Positions 1 to 8,018 are shown, counted from the stretch's first letter. The stretch is 64,000 nt of DNA from Amycolatopsis lexingtonensis (GCF_014873755.1 NZ_JADBEG010000001.1:560501-624500), one strand, 5' to 3'. A program made the numbers and translations. Notes: generated by a model from the sequence alone, not told the origin.

Positions 1-234
1 ATCCACCGCGGCACGGCCAACCAGTCGGCCAAGTCCCGGCCGGTTCTCGTGCTCGGCCTCGACGCGCCGGGCGCGGGCAACGACGCCCGCCACGACACCG
101 CCGTGACCCGCGAATTCCGGGCGTCCCTGCCGGAATCCGTGCGCGCGCACCTGCACTGCCCGGTCGTCGACGTCCTGAAGCCGATCACCCAGAAGCACAC
201 GATCGAAGGACTGGTGATGGGTGACGCGGGCTAG
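1..234 (+). CDS. Phytanoyl-CoA dioxygenase (PhyH)-like protein, C-terminal part only
   Basis: The reading frame is open from the first base and stops with TAG at 232-234, so the 5' part of the gene lies outside the window. The visible 77 residues begin IHRGTANQSAKSRPVLVLG. The His-x-Gly-x-x-Asn-x-Ser stretch followed by RPVLVLG resembles the end of the double-stranded beta-helix of PhyH-type Fe(II)/2-oxoglutarate dioxygenases, where the last metal His and the Arg that binds 2-oxoglutarate sit. The substrate cannot be told. Such enzymes hydroxylate lipids or natural products. The family call rests on this short C-terminal signature alone. Confidence 0.6.
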   Translation: MHRGTANQSAKSRPVLVLGLDAPGAGNDARHDTAVTREFRASLPESVRAHLHCPVVDVLKPITQKHTIEGLVMGDAG

Positions 235-274
235 CGCGATGTTTGCCGGGCTCGCCCGCGGGCATCACCTGGCC

Positions 275-415
275 ATGGCTGATGCGGGAATCACCGAAAT
301 GACGGGCCGGGCCGGCGTCGTCGCGGGGTTGCGACGCGTGCTGCTGGCGTTCGGCGTGGGCGGTGCGCTGGCGTGCCTCGCCTGGATGGCGTTGTGGCTG
401 GCCATGCACCTTTGA
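275..415 (+). CDS. Very small single-pass membrane protein (46 aa)
   Basis: The ATG at 275 opens a 46-residue peptide with a short polar N-terminus. A basic LRR and a continuous hydrophobic stretch of about 22 residues follow, ending WMALWLAMHL. The stop is followed within 10 bases by a strong inverted repeat (425-455), as expected for a real 3' end. There is no clear Shine-Dalgarno sequence. A GTG at 221 would add 18 residues but would overlap the upstream stop. I do not recognise a family. It may be a small membrane regulator or a chance frame, but the terminator favours a gene. Confidence 0.45.
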   Translation: MADAGITEMTGRAGVVAGLRRVLLAFGVGGALACLAWMALWLAMHL

Positions 416-424
416 GGGGTTTTC

Positions 425-455
425 CGGCGCCGGCCGGGCGAGCCGGCCGGCGCCG
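425..455. terminator. Bidirectional terminator hairpin
   Basis: Perfect 11-bp arms (CGGCGCCGGCC at 425-435 and its complement at 445-455) enclose a 9-base loop. The hairpin sits 9 bases after the stop at 415 on the + strand and 5 bases after the stop at 461 on the - strand, so it can end both convergent transcripts. Confidence 0.7.
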
Positions 456-460
456 AGGGT

Positions 461-586
461 TCACTGGCAGGCTTCGCAGTCCGGGTCGTCGATCCGGCAG
501 GCGGCGCCGTCGGTGAGCTCGAAGTCGAAGTCGTCCAGCGCGGGCACGGCCGGCGCGGTGACTTCTTCCGGGGTGGTGGTGGACAT
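461..586 (-). CDS. 41-aa Cys-rich RiPP-precursor-like peptide
   Basis: The ATG at 586 is preceded by GAGGGAG at good ribosome-binding spacing. The peptide starts MSTTTPEEVTAPAVPALDD, continues with an acidic FDFELTD motif, and ends in a short tail holding three cysteines with spacing C-x6-C-x2-C. An acidic, helix-prone leader with an F-x-F-E-L type motif followed by a short Cys-bearing core is the layout of many ribosomal peptide precursors. The FxLD group of lanthipeptide precursors is the closest that comes to mind. No modification enzyme is visible downstream, and the only candidate tailoring enzyme nearby is the dioxygenase fragment at the window edge. A small metal-binding protein is the alternative. 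A terminator follows 5 bases after the stop. Confidence 0.6.
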   Translation of the reverse strand: MSTTTPEEVTAPAVPALDDFDFELTDGAACRIDDPDCEACQ

Positions 587-707
587 GGCGCTCCCTCGGG
601 GTCGAACGGTTCTCTTCGGGTGTAGCGCCGAAGATCGCCGAGCATTCCGTGACCCGCGCCACAGTCGACATATCGGCAGTTGTCGCGCCCGATCCGGAGT
701 GGCGGGG

Positions 708-1046
708 TCATCGCCCGCGTCTGCGGCTGACGACCGCCGCGATCGCGACCGCCGCCCCGGCCGCGGCGAACACCCCGGTGGCGACCGGGCTCAGGAACTT
801 CGACAAGCTCGGCGCGCTGCTCGGCCCCAAGAGCCAGGCCCCGATCAATGCGGCGTACCCCGCGGCGAGCCCGAAAGCCCACCAGCGCAAGGAATTCCGC
901 GCACGCAGGGCGCCGACCAGGACGACGGCGATCGGGATCGCGGTCAGGAAAGCGAACTGCCCGAGCACCATGACCGGCACGGCCCAAGCCGCGACGACGA
1001 CGGCGGTCGAGGTGCGGCGGGCGGGAGCTGCAGTGGTGGTGGTCAT
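708..1046 (-). CDS. Small integral membrane protein (112 aa)
   Basis: The start at 1046 (MTTTTAAPARR) is chosen because AAGGAG lies a few bases upstream; the frame could extend 7 codons further but without a ribosome site. The protein has about four hydrophobic segments, a basic RARN loop and a very basic C-terminal tail VSRRRGR. I do not recognise the family. It starts 18 bases after the stop of the SRPBCC gene on the same strand, so the two are very likely one operon controlled by the divergent TetR regulator. Confidence 0.75.
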   Translation of the reverse strand: MTTTTAAPARRTSTAVVVAAWAVPVMVLGQFAFLTAIPIAVVLVGALRARNSLRWWAFGLAAGYAALIGAWLLGPSSAPSLSKFLSPVATGVFAAAGAAVAIAAVVSRRRGR

Positions 1047-1063
1047 CGTCTTCTCCTTGTGGC

Positions 1064-1669
1064 TCAACGGTTGCAGGGGGTTTCGGCGGTCTTCTTGAGG
1101 TCGGCCAGCCAGGCGTCGAGCCCGGGGGCCAGGTACTTCAGCGCGGTGGCCGGGTCGGCTTCGATCTGCTCACCCGTCCAGCTCTCCTCGGTGCGGACTA
1201 GGACGCCGCCGCGGACCGGGGTGAACGTCCAGACGTGCACGCCCCGGTCGATGCGCAGGCCGTCGCCGATGGCCGGGCCGCTCCAGCGGACGCAGCGGCC
1301 GGGCTGGACCTGGTGGACGGTCGAGGTGATGACCAGGGTGGTCGCCGGTGTCGCGGGGGTGGCCGGGACCGGGGTCGTCCAGCGGAACCGCGACCCGGGC
1401 CGCAGCGGGCCGGGGTCGAGCCGTTTCGCGCTGCTGACGGCGCTCTGCCACGAAGGCCAGCCCGCGACGTCGGTCTGCCGCTGCCAGACCGCGCCCGGTG
1501 GCGCCTTGATCACCGTTTCGGTCCGGTAGTGCAGCCGGGCGGCGGGATCGATCCCTTCGCCGCGGCACGTGACCGAATCGAGGGCCTGCGCCGACGCGGC
1601 CGGAGCGGCGACGCCCAGTAGTCCGGCGGCCAGGGGGAGGGCGAGCAACGCGGTGCGCAAGAGGGTCAT
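1064..1669 (-). CDS. Secreted SRPBCC (START/polyketide-cyclase fold) protein
   Basis: This 201-residue protein begins with a clear Sec signal peptide, probably cleaved after ...AAPAASA near residue 27. The remainder has the order of an SRPBCC ligand-binding domain: an early strand with RTETVIKAPPGAVW, the W-x-x-W turn DVAGWPSWQSAV, strands rich in aromatic residues, and a long final helix (EADPATALKYLAPGLDAWLA). Such proteins bind hydrophobic ligands. A secreted version is less common than the cytoplasmic form. It is the first gene of a two-gene operon, with a well-formed promoter at 1711-1738 that lies under a likely TetR operator. Confidence 0.85.
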   Translation of the reverse strand: MTLLRTALLALPLAAGLLGVAAPAASAQALDSVTCRGEGIDPAARLHYRTETVIKAPPGAVWQRQTDVAGWPSWQSAVSSAKRLDPGPLRPGSRFRWTTPVPATPATPATTLVITSTVHQVQPGRCVRWSGPAIGDGLRIDRGVHVWTFTPVRGGVLVRTEESWTGEQIEADPATALKYLAPGLDAWLADLKKTAETPCNR

Positions 1670-1710
1670 GGGGTTCTCCCGAGAGTTAGTGACTGTTGTG
1701 ATGGTTAGAA

Positions 1711-1738
1711 GTTATAACTACCGCGTAGTGAGTGTCAA
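1711..1738 (-). promoter_or_regulatory. Promoter of the SRPBCC operon with overlapping operator
   Basis: On the - strand TTGACA (1738-1733) and TATAAC (1716-1711) are separated by 16 bases, a close match to the vegetative sigma consensus. The spacer and -10 region hold two inverted repeats, AGTTATAACT (1710-1719) and ACTAC-CGC-GTAGT (1717-1729). A repressor bound there would block polymerase. The divergent TetR gene at 1763 is the obvious candidate. Confidence 0.65.
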
Positions 1739-1762
1739 TAGGAAAAGTGATAGCCTCTAACC

Positions 1763-2392
1763 GTGACGGAGAGCCCGCGGGAGCGCTACCGCGCCCAAGT
1801 GCGTGAAGAGATCAAGCGGCACGCCTGGGAGCAGATCGCCGCGGCCGGCGTGCCCGCGCTGTCGCTCAACGCCATCGCCAAGCAGGTGGGCATGAGCGGC
1901 CCGGCGCTGTACCGGTACTTCGCGAGCCGGGACGAGCTGCTCACCGCGCTCATCCGCGACGCCTACCGCAGCATCGCCGACGCCGTCCGGGGTGTCCGAG
2001 GTCAGGGCTTTGCCATGCTGGCGAAGGTCATCCAGGACTGGGCGCGCGCCGACCCGCAGCGGTACTTCCTCGTCTACGGCACGCCCGTCCCCGGCTACCA
2101 CGCGCCCGCCGACACCACCGCGCTCTCGCACGAGGTGATGGCGGTGCTGATCGAAGCCTGCGCGGAACTGCACGAGCCGGAGGTTCCCTCGCCGTTCGAA
2201 GAGCACCTCGAAACCCACCGCGAGTGGGCGGGCGACAGCGGCGTTTCGGCCGGGGCGCTGCACCGCGCGCTGGCCTTCTGGACCCGGCTGCACGGCGTGC
2301 TCTCGCTCGAGCTTGCCGGTCACTTCGCGGGCATGAAGTTCGATCCCGACCTGCTGATCGCCGAAGAGCTGACCGCGCTCTCGCTGGACTGA
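1763..2392 (+). CDS. TetR/AcrR family transcriptional regulator
   Basis: The 209-aa protein has a TetR N-terminal helix-turn-helix: ALSLNAIAKQVGMSGPALYR then YFASRDELLTALI at residues 28-60, followed by a ligand domain of the WHG type (LHGVLSLELAGHF near residue 180). The GTG at 1763 has no Shine-Dalgarno sequence, so the message is probably leaderless or nearly so. It is divergent from the SRPBCC operon and probably represses it and itself through the repeats at 1710-1729. The ligand is unknown. Confidence 0.9.
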   Translation: MTESPRERYRAQVREEIKRHAWEQIAAAGVPALSLNAIAKQVGMSGPALYRYFASRDELLTALIRDAYRSIADAVRGVRGQGFAMLAKVIQDWARADPQRYFLVYGTPVPGYHAPADTTALSHEVMAVLIEACAELHEPEVPSPFEEHLETHREWAGDSGVSAGALHRALAFWTRLHGVLSLELAGHFAGMKFDPDLLIAEELTALSLD

Positions 2393-2556
2393 CCCCCGCG
2401 CATTTCCGGACAGATCGGGCGGCGGTTGCGCGCGCCCTGGCGACTAGTCGTCAAATTTCCAGATCATGTCAAGTTCTTGCATGTTGTCTCCTCGTTGTTG
2501 CATGCTCGTGAGGCTCGCGCTCCCTCCCCTGCCGCTCTCGACGAAGAGATGACGCC
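2393..2556. other. Leader region of the GH87 gene with direct repeats
   Basis: The sequence TTGCATG occurs twice in direct orientation, at about 2477 and 2502, inside a locally A/T-richer stretch before the glucanase start. A regulator site is possible, but no named operator is recognised. The ribosome site before 2557 is weak (GAAGAGA). Confidence 0.3.
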
Positions 2557-5500
2557 ATGACACGCATGCGCTTGCCCCGGCTCCTGGCCGGATTCCTCGC
2601 CGTGGGGCTGTCCGTCACCGGGCTCTCCCTCGCCTCCGCCGCCGACAGCCCGCCACCGAGAGCCGAAGCCGCGGCTGCCGCCGTCGCCGACGTGCCGCTG
2701 ACCCGCACGGTGTCGGCGAGCAGCGCGCTGCCCGGTTACCCGGTCGCCAACGCCGTCGACGGGAACCAGGCCAGCTACTGGGAGTCCGCGAACAACGCGT
2801 TCCCGCAGTGGCTCCAGGCCGACCTCGGCTCGGCGAAGCCGCTCTCGCGGATCGTGCTGAAACTGCCCGTCACCTGGGAGTCCCGCACTCAGACCCTCGC
2901 CGTGCGCGGCAGCACCGACGGCACCGCGTTCACCGACCTCGTCGCCTCGAGCGGGTACGCGTTCGCGCCGAGCGTCAACACCGTCACCATCCCGGTGACC
3001 GCGACGACCCGGTACGTGCGCCTGCAGATCACCGCCAACACGCAGTGGCCCGCCGCGCAGCTCTCGGAGTTCGAGCTGTACGGCCCGGACTCCGGCGACA
3101 CCCAGGCGCCCACCGCGCCGGCGAACCTCGCCCTGACCGAACCCGGCGCCGGCCAGATCCGGCTGACGTGGTCGGCCTCGACCGACGACGTCGGCGTCAC
3201 CGGCTACACCGTCTACCGCGACGGCACCCCGGTCACCACCGTCACCGGCACCACGTTCACCGAGACGCGGCCCGCGGGCACGCGCGTCGAGTACTTCGTG
3301 CGGGCCACGGACGCCGCGGGGCACGAGTCCGCCGACAGCGACCACGTCGTGCGCCAGGGCACCCAGGCCGGGCAGAACCTCGCCGCGGGCAAGCCGATCG
3401 AGGCGTCTTCGAGCGTTTTCTCGTTCGTCGCCGCCAACGCCAACGACAACAACACTGGCACGTACTGGGAATCCGCGGCGGGCTACCCGAACTCGCTGAC
3501 CGTGAAGCTCGGCGCCGGCGCCGACCTCGACGCCGTCGTCGTGCGGCTCAACCCGGACGCGGTCTGGGGCGCGCGGACGCAGAACTTCGAGGTGCTCGGC
3601 CGCGACCAGGGCGCCACGGCGTTCACCACGCTCAAGGCCCGCGCCGACTACCGCTTCGACCCGGCCGCCGGCCAGAACACGGTGACCATCCCGGTCACCG
3701 GGCGGGCCGCCGACGTGCGGCTGCAGTTCTACGCCAACTCCGGCGCCCCGGGTGCGCAGGTCGCGGAGTTCCAGGTGCTCGGCACGCCGGCGCCGAACCC
3801 CGACCTGGTCGTCACCGGCACCACCTGGACGCCGGCGAACCCGGACGAGACCAGCCAGGTCACCGTCTCGGCGACGGTGAAGAACGCGGGCACCGCGCCC
3901 GCGCCCGCCACGACCGTCAACGTCGCGCTGGGCGGCACGGTCGTCGGCAACGCCGCCGTCGGCGCGCTCGCCGCGGGGGCGTCCACCACGGTGACCGTGA
4001 CCGCGGGCACCCGGCCGCAGGGCAGCTACAGCGTCACCGCGACCGTCGACCCGGCCAACACGGTCGTCGAGCAGAACGACACCAACAACACCTTCACCGC
4101 GTCCTCACCACTCGTCGTCGCGCAGGCACCGGGGCCGGACCTCGAGGTCACCGGCATCACGTCGAACCCGCCGAACCCGGCGGCCGGCGCGGCGGTGTCG
4201 TTCACCGTGGCCGTGCACAACCGCGGCACCAGCGGCGCGGGCGCCTCGGTGACCCGGTTGACCGCGGGGGCCACCGCACTGAGCGGCACCACGCCGGCGA
4301 TCGCGGCCGGGTCCACAGTGGACGTCGCCATCACGGGCACGTGGACCGCGACCAGCGGCGGCGCGACCCTCACCGCGACCGCGGACGCGACGAACGCGGT
4401 CGCGGAGACCAACGAAGCCAACAACGGGCTGTCCCGCACGATCGTGGTCGGCCGCGGCGCGGCCCTGCCGTACACCGAATACGAGGCGGAAGCGGCGCAG
4501 TACCAAGGCGAACTGCTGGCGGCCGACCCGCTGCGCACGTTCGGGCACACCGACTTCGCGACCGAATCCTCCGGCCGCCGGTCGGTGCGGCTGGCGAACC
4601 AGGGCCAGTACGTCGAGGTCACGTCGGTGAACCAGGCGAACTCGATCGTCGTCCGCAACTCCGTGCCCGACGCGCCCGACGGCGGTGGCCAGGACTTCAC
4701 GCTCAGCCTGTACGTCAACGGCACCTTCGCGCAGAAGCTGACGCTGTCGTCCAAGCACAGCTGGCTCTACGGCACCACCGACGACCCCGAAGGCCTGACG
4801 AACACGCCGCAGGCCGACGCGCGCCGGTTGTTCGACGAGTCGCACGCGCTGCTGGGCCAGTCGTACCCGGCGGGCACGAAGTTCAAGCTGCAGCGGGACA
4901 ACGGCGACAGCGCGGCCTATTACGTCATCGACCTGGTCGACCTGGAGCAGGTCGCGCCGGCGCTGCCGAAGCCCGCCGAGTGCACCTCCATCACCGAGTA
5001 CGGCGCGGTGCCGAACGACGGCGTCGACGACGCCCCGGCGATCCAGCGCGCGGTCACCGACGACCAGAACGGCGTCATCCCGTGCGTCTGGATCCCGGAG
5101 GGCCAGTGGCGGCAGGAGGCGAAGATCCTGACCGACGACCCGACCGTGCCCAACGGCGGCGGGCAGTACAACCAGGTCGGCATTTCGAACGTCACCATCC
5201 GCGGCGCCGGCATGTGGCGCTCGCAGCTGTACTCGCTGATCCAGCCGCAGGACGCGGGCACCATCAACCACCCGCACGAAGGCAACTTCGGGTTCGACAT
5301 CGACAAGAACACGCAGATCTCCGACATCGCCATCTTCGGCTCCGGCCGGATCCGCGGCGGTGACGGCAACGCCGAGGGCGGGGTCGGCCTCAACGGCCGC
5401 TTCGGCACCGGCACGAAGATCTCGAACGTCTGGATCGAGCACGCCAACGTCGGCGTGTGGGTCGGCCGCGACTACAGCAACAAGCCGGAGCTGTGGGGCC

Positions 5501-6207
5501 CCGCCGACGGCCTCCAGTTCAGCGGCATGCGGATCCGCGACACCTACGCCGACGGCATCAACTTCACCAACGGCACGCGGAATTCACGGGTGTTCGACTC
5601 GTCGTTCCGCACCACCGGCGACGACTCGCTCGCCGTGTGGGCCAACCAGTACGTGAAGGACCCGTCGGTGGACATCGCGCACGACAACGCCTTCACCAAC
5701 AACACCATCCAGCTCCCGTGGCGCGCGAACGGCCTCGCGATCTACGGCGGCTACGGCAACAAGATCGAGAACAACCTGGTGTCCGACACGATGAACTACC
5801 CGGGGATCATGCTGGCGACCGACCACGACCCGCTGCCGTTCTCCGGGCAGACGCTGATCGCGAACAACGCCCTGTACCGCTGCGGCGGCGTGTTCTGGGG
5901 CGAGCAGCAGAAGTTCGGCGCGATCACGTTCTTCGCGCAGGGCAAGGACATCACGGGGGTGACGTTGCGGGACACGGAGATCCACGACTCCACCTACGAC
6001 GGCATCCAGTTCAAGACCGGCGGCGGGACCATGAGCGTGGCGGTCACGAACGTCAAGATCGACAAGTCGAACAACGGCGCCGGCGTCCTCGCGATGAGCG
6101 GCGCCCGCGGCAGCGCGACCCTGTCGAACGTGACGATCACGAACTCGTCGGCGGGCGACGTCGTCGTCGAGCCGGGTTCGCAGTTCGTCATCACCGGGGC
6201 CCCGTGA
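2557..6207 (+). CDS. Secreted multidomain GH87-type alpha-1,3-glucanase (mutanase)
   Basis: This 1216-aa protein has a Sec signal peptide (about 1-29). The order is: a discoidin (F5/8 type C) domain (about 45-172), a fibronectin III domain (about 183-266), a second discoidin domain (about 272-408), two CARDB-type Ig-like domains (about 415-520 and 527-630), a CBM6/35-like region (about 638-775), and a right-handed beta-helix from about 808. In the helix, Asp999 (DGINF) and the Asp pair 1022-1023 (TTGDDSLAVW) are spaced 23 and 24 apart. As I recall, the catalytic Asp triad of GH87 alpha-1,3-glucanases has this spacing. The enzyme should cut alpha-1,3-glucan of fungal walls or bacterial biofilm outside the cell. 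Mycodextranase, also GH87, is the alternative. Confidence 0.85.
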   Translation: MTRMRLPRLLAGFLAVGLSVTGLSLASAADSPPPRAEAAAAAVADVPLTRTVSASSALPGYPVANAVDGNQASYWESANNAFPQWLQADLGSAKPLSRIVLKLPVTWESRTQTLAVRGSTDGTAFTDLVASSGYAFAPSVNTVTIPVTATTRYVRLQITANTQWPAAQLSEFELYGPDSGDTQAPTAPANLALTEPGAGQIRLTWSASTDDVGVTGYTVYRDGTPVTTVTGTTFTETRPAGTRVEYFVRATDAAGHESADSDHVVRQGTQAGQNLAAGKPIEASSSVFSFVAANANDNNTGTYWESAAGYPNSLTVKLGAGADLDAVVVRLNPDAVWGARTQNFEVLGRDQGATAFTTLKARADYRFDPAAGQNTVTIPVTGRAADVRLQFYANSGAPGAQVAEFQVLGTPAPNPDLVVTGTTWTPANPDETSQVTVSATVKNAGTAPAPATTVNVALGGTVVGNAAVGALAAGASTTVTVTAGTRPQGSYSVTATVDPANTVVEQNDTNNTFTASSPLVVAQAPGPDLEVTGITSNPPNPAAGAAVSFTVAVHNRGTSGAGASVTRLTAGATALSGTTPAIAAGSTVDVAITGTWTATSGGATLTATADATNAVAETNEANNGLSRTIVVGRGAALPYTEYEAEAAQYQGELLAADPLRTFGHTDFATESSGRRSVRLANQGQYVEVTSVNQANSIVVRNSVPDAPDGGGQDFTLSLYVNGTFAQKLTLSSKHSWLYGTTDDPEGLTNTPQADARRLFDESHALLGQSYPAGTKFKLQRDNGDSAAYYVIDLVDLEQVAPALPKPAECTSITEYGAVPNDGVDDAPAIQRAVTDDQNGVIPCVWIPEGQWRQEAKILTDDPTVPNGGGQYNQVGISNVTIRGAGMWRSQLYSLIQPQDAGTINHPHEGNFGFDIDKNTQISDIAIFGSGRIRGGDGNAEGGVGLNGRFGTGTKISNVWIEHANVGVWVGRDYSNKPELWGPADGLQFSGMRIRDTYADGINFTNGTRNSRVFDSSFRTTGDDSLAVWANQYVKDPSVDIAHDNAFTNNTIQLPWRANGLAIYGGYGNKIENNLVSDTMNYPGIMLATDHDPLPFSGQTLIANNALYRCGGVFWGEQQKFGAITFFAQGKDITGVTLRDTEIHDSTYDGIQFKTGGGTMSVAVTNVKIDKSNNGAGVLAMSGARGSATLSNVTITNSSAGDVVVEPGSQFVITGAP
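4311..4323. repeat. Recurrent 13-base word GTCCACAGTGGAC inside coding sequence
   Basis: This exact inverted repeat with a single central A occurs here, at 41212-41224 and at 56847-56859. The one-base variant GTCCACTGTGGTC occurs near 26123 and 41721. All lie within genes, and in the three exact copies they encode Ser-Thr-Val-Asp using the rare ACA codon. Confidence 0.85.
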
Positions 6208-6209
6208 AC

Positions 6210-6248
6210 CCGGGCGGCGGCGTCCGTGTCCCGGGCGCCGCCGCCCGG
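6210..6248. terminator. Terminator between convergent genes
   Basis: Perfect 13-bp arms at 6210-6222 (CCGGGCGGCGGCG) and 6236-6248 flank a 13-base loop. The hairpin starts 3 bases after the GH87 stop and also lies downstream of the protease gene on the other strand. Confidence 0.7.
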
Positions 6249-6269
6249 CTCCAGCCGAGCAGGTTTGTG

Positions 6270-7139
6270 TCACCCCGTCCGCTCGCGGATCCAGTCCGCC
6301 ACGACGTCCACCCGCGCGATCGTCTCGGCTCCCGGCTGCGGGCACGGCGGCCCGGTGTTGACGATGGCCACCAGCGTCGCCGTGCGGTCGTCGCCGGAAA
6401 CGAAGAACGGGCCGCCCGAATCCTCCGGGCACGGGCCGTTTTCGACGGTTCGCGTGCCGACCGGCAAGGCTTCCAGCGTCGACTGGCCGATGCCCGAAAC
6501 CGTGAAGCGACCGCGTTTGAGGTGGTCGGACGGGCCGAGCACGGTCGCCGAGTGCGAACCCCAGCCGGCGAACTGCAGCTGCTGGCCCACCACGGGCCGC
6601 TTGCGGTTCAGCTCGACCGGCGTGATGTCGTTGATCGCGAGGTCGAGCTTCGCCAGCGCCAGGTCGTTCACCGGGGACTGCTCGACGTCGACGACCTTCG
6701 CCGTGTGCCCGCCGGGGTCGGTGTCCTTCAGGCGGCCGACGGTCACCGTCATCGTGTACCGCGGCGGGCCGCCGACGCGGGCGTCGGCGAGGTCGTGGAA
6801 GCAGTGCCCGGCGGTGACCACCCACTGCGGCGCGACCAGCGAACCGCTGCAGGCGCCGTCGCGTACGCCGCCGCCCGGGACGGGGATGTCGTCCGAGGTC
6901 AGTTTCGCGTTGAAGGGCAGGATCGGGTTCGGCGCGGGCCGCGTGGTGGTGGACACGGGAGCCGGCGCTGGGGCCGCGGGGTCGGGCAGGCCGTGCCCGC
7001 CGGCCGCGGCGGCCAGGACGGATCCCGCCACCGTCATCCCCGCGGTGGTGTGCGCGAACGCGAGCCCGGCTCCGGCCAGCACCGCGACGGCTGTCGCCCG
7101 CGGCCGGAAGAGCCGTCGTCGTTGCGAAGAAGTCCTCAC
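6270..7139 (-). CDS. Secreted trypsin-like serine protease (S1 family)
   Basis: The complete S1 triad is visible: His in VTAGHCFH, Asp in VNDLALAKL and Ser in CPEDSGGPFF. The GTG at 7139 (VRTSSQRRRLFRP) gives 289 aa with a basic N-terminus and hydrophobic core typical of a Sec signal peptide or anchor. Extending to 7274 would add an Arg-rich stretch that runs through the palindrome at 7259, so it is rejected. Cysteines flank the catalytic His and Ser as expected for disulfides. The Asp upstream of the Ser motif that would give trypsin-like Arg/Lys preference is not obvious. The gene faces the GH87 gene with a shared terminator. Confidence 0.88.
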   Translation of the reverse strand: MRTSSQRRRLFRPRATAVAVLAGAGLAFAHTTAGMTVAGSVLAAAAGGHGLPDPAAPAPAPVSTTTRPAPNPILPFNAKLTSDDIPVPGGGVRDGACSGSLVAPQWVVTAGHCFHDLADARVGGPPRYTMTVTVGRLKDTDPGGHTAKVVDVEQSPVNDLALAKLDLAINDITPVELNRKRPVVGQQLQFAGWGSHSATVLGPSDHLKRGRFTVSGIGQSTLEALPVGTRTVENGPCPEDSGGPFFVSGDDRTATLVAIVNTGPPCPQPGAETIARVDVVADWIRERTG

Positions 7140-7258
7140 ACCCCTGATACACGGGCGGGAGGCCGGAATGGTTGCGCGTTTCGCGCGCGAACCGCGTCGC
7201 CGCCGGTCAGGCGGGGCCGGCAAAGTCGGGTCGGTGCGGTCCGCAGCGATGCGCCGGC

Positions 7259-7311
7259 GTCTTGAATGACTCATTCAGGACCTCCGAAGACCTGAATGAG
7301 TCATTCAAGAC
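7259..7311. repeat. 53-bp nested palindromic intergenic element, copy 1
   Basis: Perfect 21-bp arms (7259-7279 and 7291-7311) surround an 11-base loop. Each arm is itself a palindrome, TGAATGA-C-TCATTCA. The element lies between the 3' end of the TetR gene (7377, - strand) and the start of the protease gene, so it may act as a terminator. A second copy of equal length and the same loop sequence is at 56732-56784. Confidence 0.9.
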
Positions 7312-7376
7312 GTGGGGCGAGCAGGTCACCGACGGCGAAGTGGCTTGGCCGCGTGACTTTGCCGGAGCCCTGCCGG

Positions 7377-8003
7377 TCAGGCGGGTGGGGCCGCGATCGC
7401 CGGCCACAGCACCGAGACGACGGCGGCGGGGATGCCGTCCTTGTCGTCGCCCCGGTGGAAGGCGGCGAAGTAGCTGCCGAAGCACAGCGTCGCGATGGTG
7501 TGCTTGTCGATGCCGTCCCGGACCGCGCCGCTCGCCTGGAGCTGGGTCAGCACGTTCTCGACCAGGGTGACCCGCGGTTCGACGGCGTGCTCGCGCAGGA
7601 TCTCGAGCAGCTCCGGGGTGCGGATCGCCTCGCCGGCGAAGTTGCCCATCAGCACCATGGCGTCCGGGTTGAAGTACGCCGGGTCCAGCCGCCGGACGGC
7701 TTCGGTGAAGGCCTCCCGCGGCGCCAGCCTGCTCAAGTCCACGGTGTAGGAATCGCGCTGTTCGCGGAAGCCGTAGTCCAGCGCGTCCACGACCAGGTCG
7801 AACTTGGTGCGCCACCGGCGGTACAGCGTCGGGCGGCTGACCTTCGCGTCCGCCGCGATGTCGCCGATGGTCATCAGCGAGTAGCCGTCGCGGACCAGCC
7901 GCGCCCGGGTGGCCCGGATGATCGCTTCGTCGAGCGCCGCGTCGCGGGGACGGCCGCCGGGACGCGACGCGGCTTCTTCGTCGGTCGCGTCCCGGGAAGC
8001 CAT
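7377..8003 (-). CDS. TetR family transcriptional regulator
   Basis: This is a 208-aa regulator with GGRPRDAALDEAIIRATRA leading into the helix-turn-helix SLMTIGDIAADAKVSRPTLY and RRWRTKFDLVVDAL. The C-terminal domain has the length usual for the family; its ligand is unknown. It sits 15 bases downstream of the CU044_5270-type gene on the same strand and may be co-transcribed with the sigma factor pair. No divergent partner or clear operator is present, so its target cannot be named. Confidence 0.9.
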   Translation of the reverse strand: MASRDATDEEAASRPGGRPRDAALDEAIIRATRARLVRDGYSLMTIGDIAADAKVSRPTLYRRWRTKFDLVVDALDYGFREQRDSYTVDLSRLAPREAFTEAVRRLDPAYFNPDAMVLMGNFAGEAIRTPELLEILREHAVEPRVTLVENVLTQLQASGAVRDGIDKHTIATLCFGSYFAAFHRGDDKDGIPAAVVSVLWPAIAAPPA

Positions 8004-8018
8004 TCCCGCAGCTTAACG

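Noticed and set aside
2808..5363. Long open frames antisense to or offset within the GH87 gene (and likewise within kinase, carboxypeptidase and GH43 genes)
   Set aside because: They are Arg/His/Pro-rich shadow translations caused by the high GC content, and the true frames carry clear domains.
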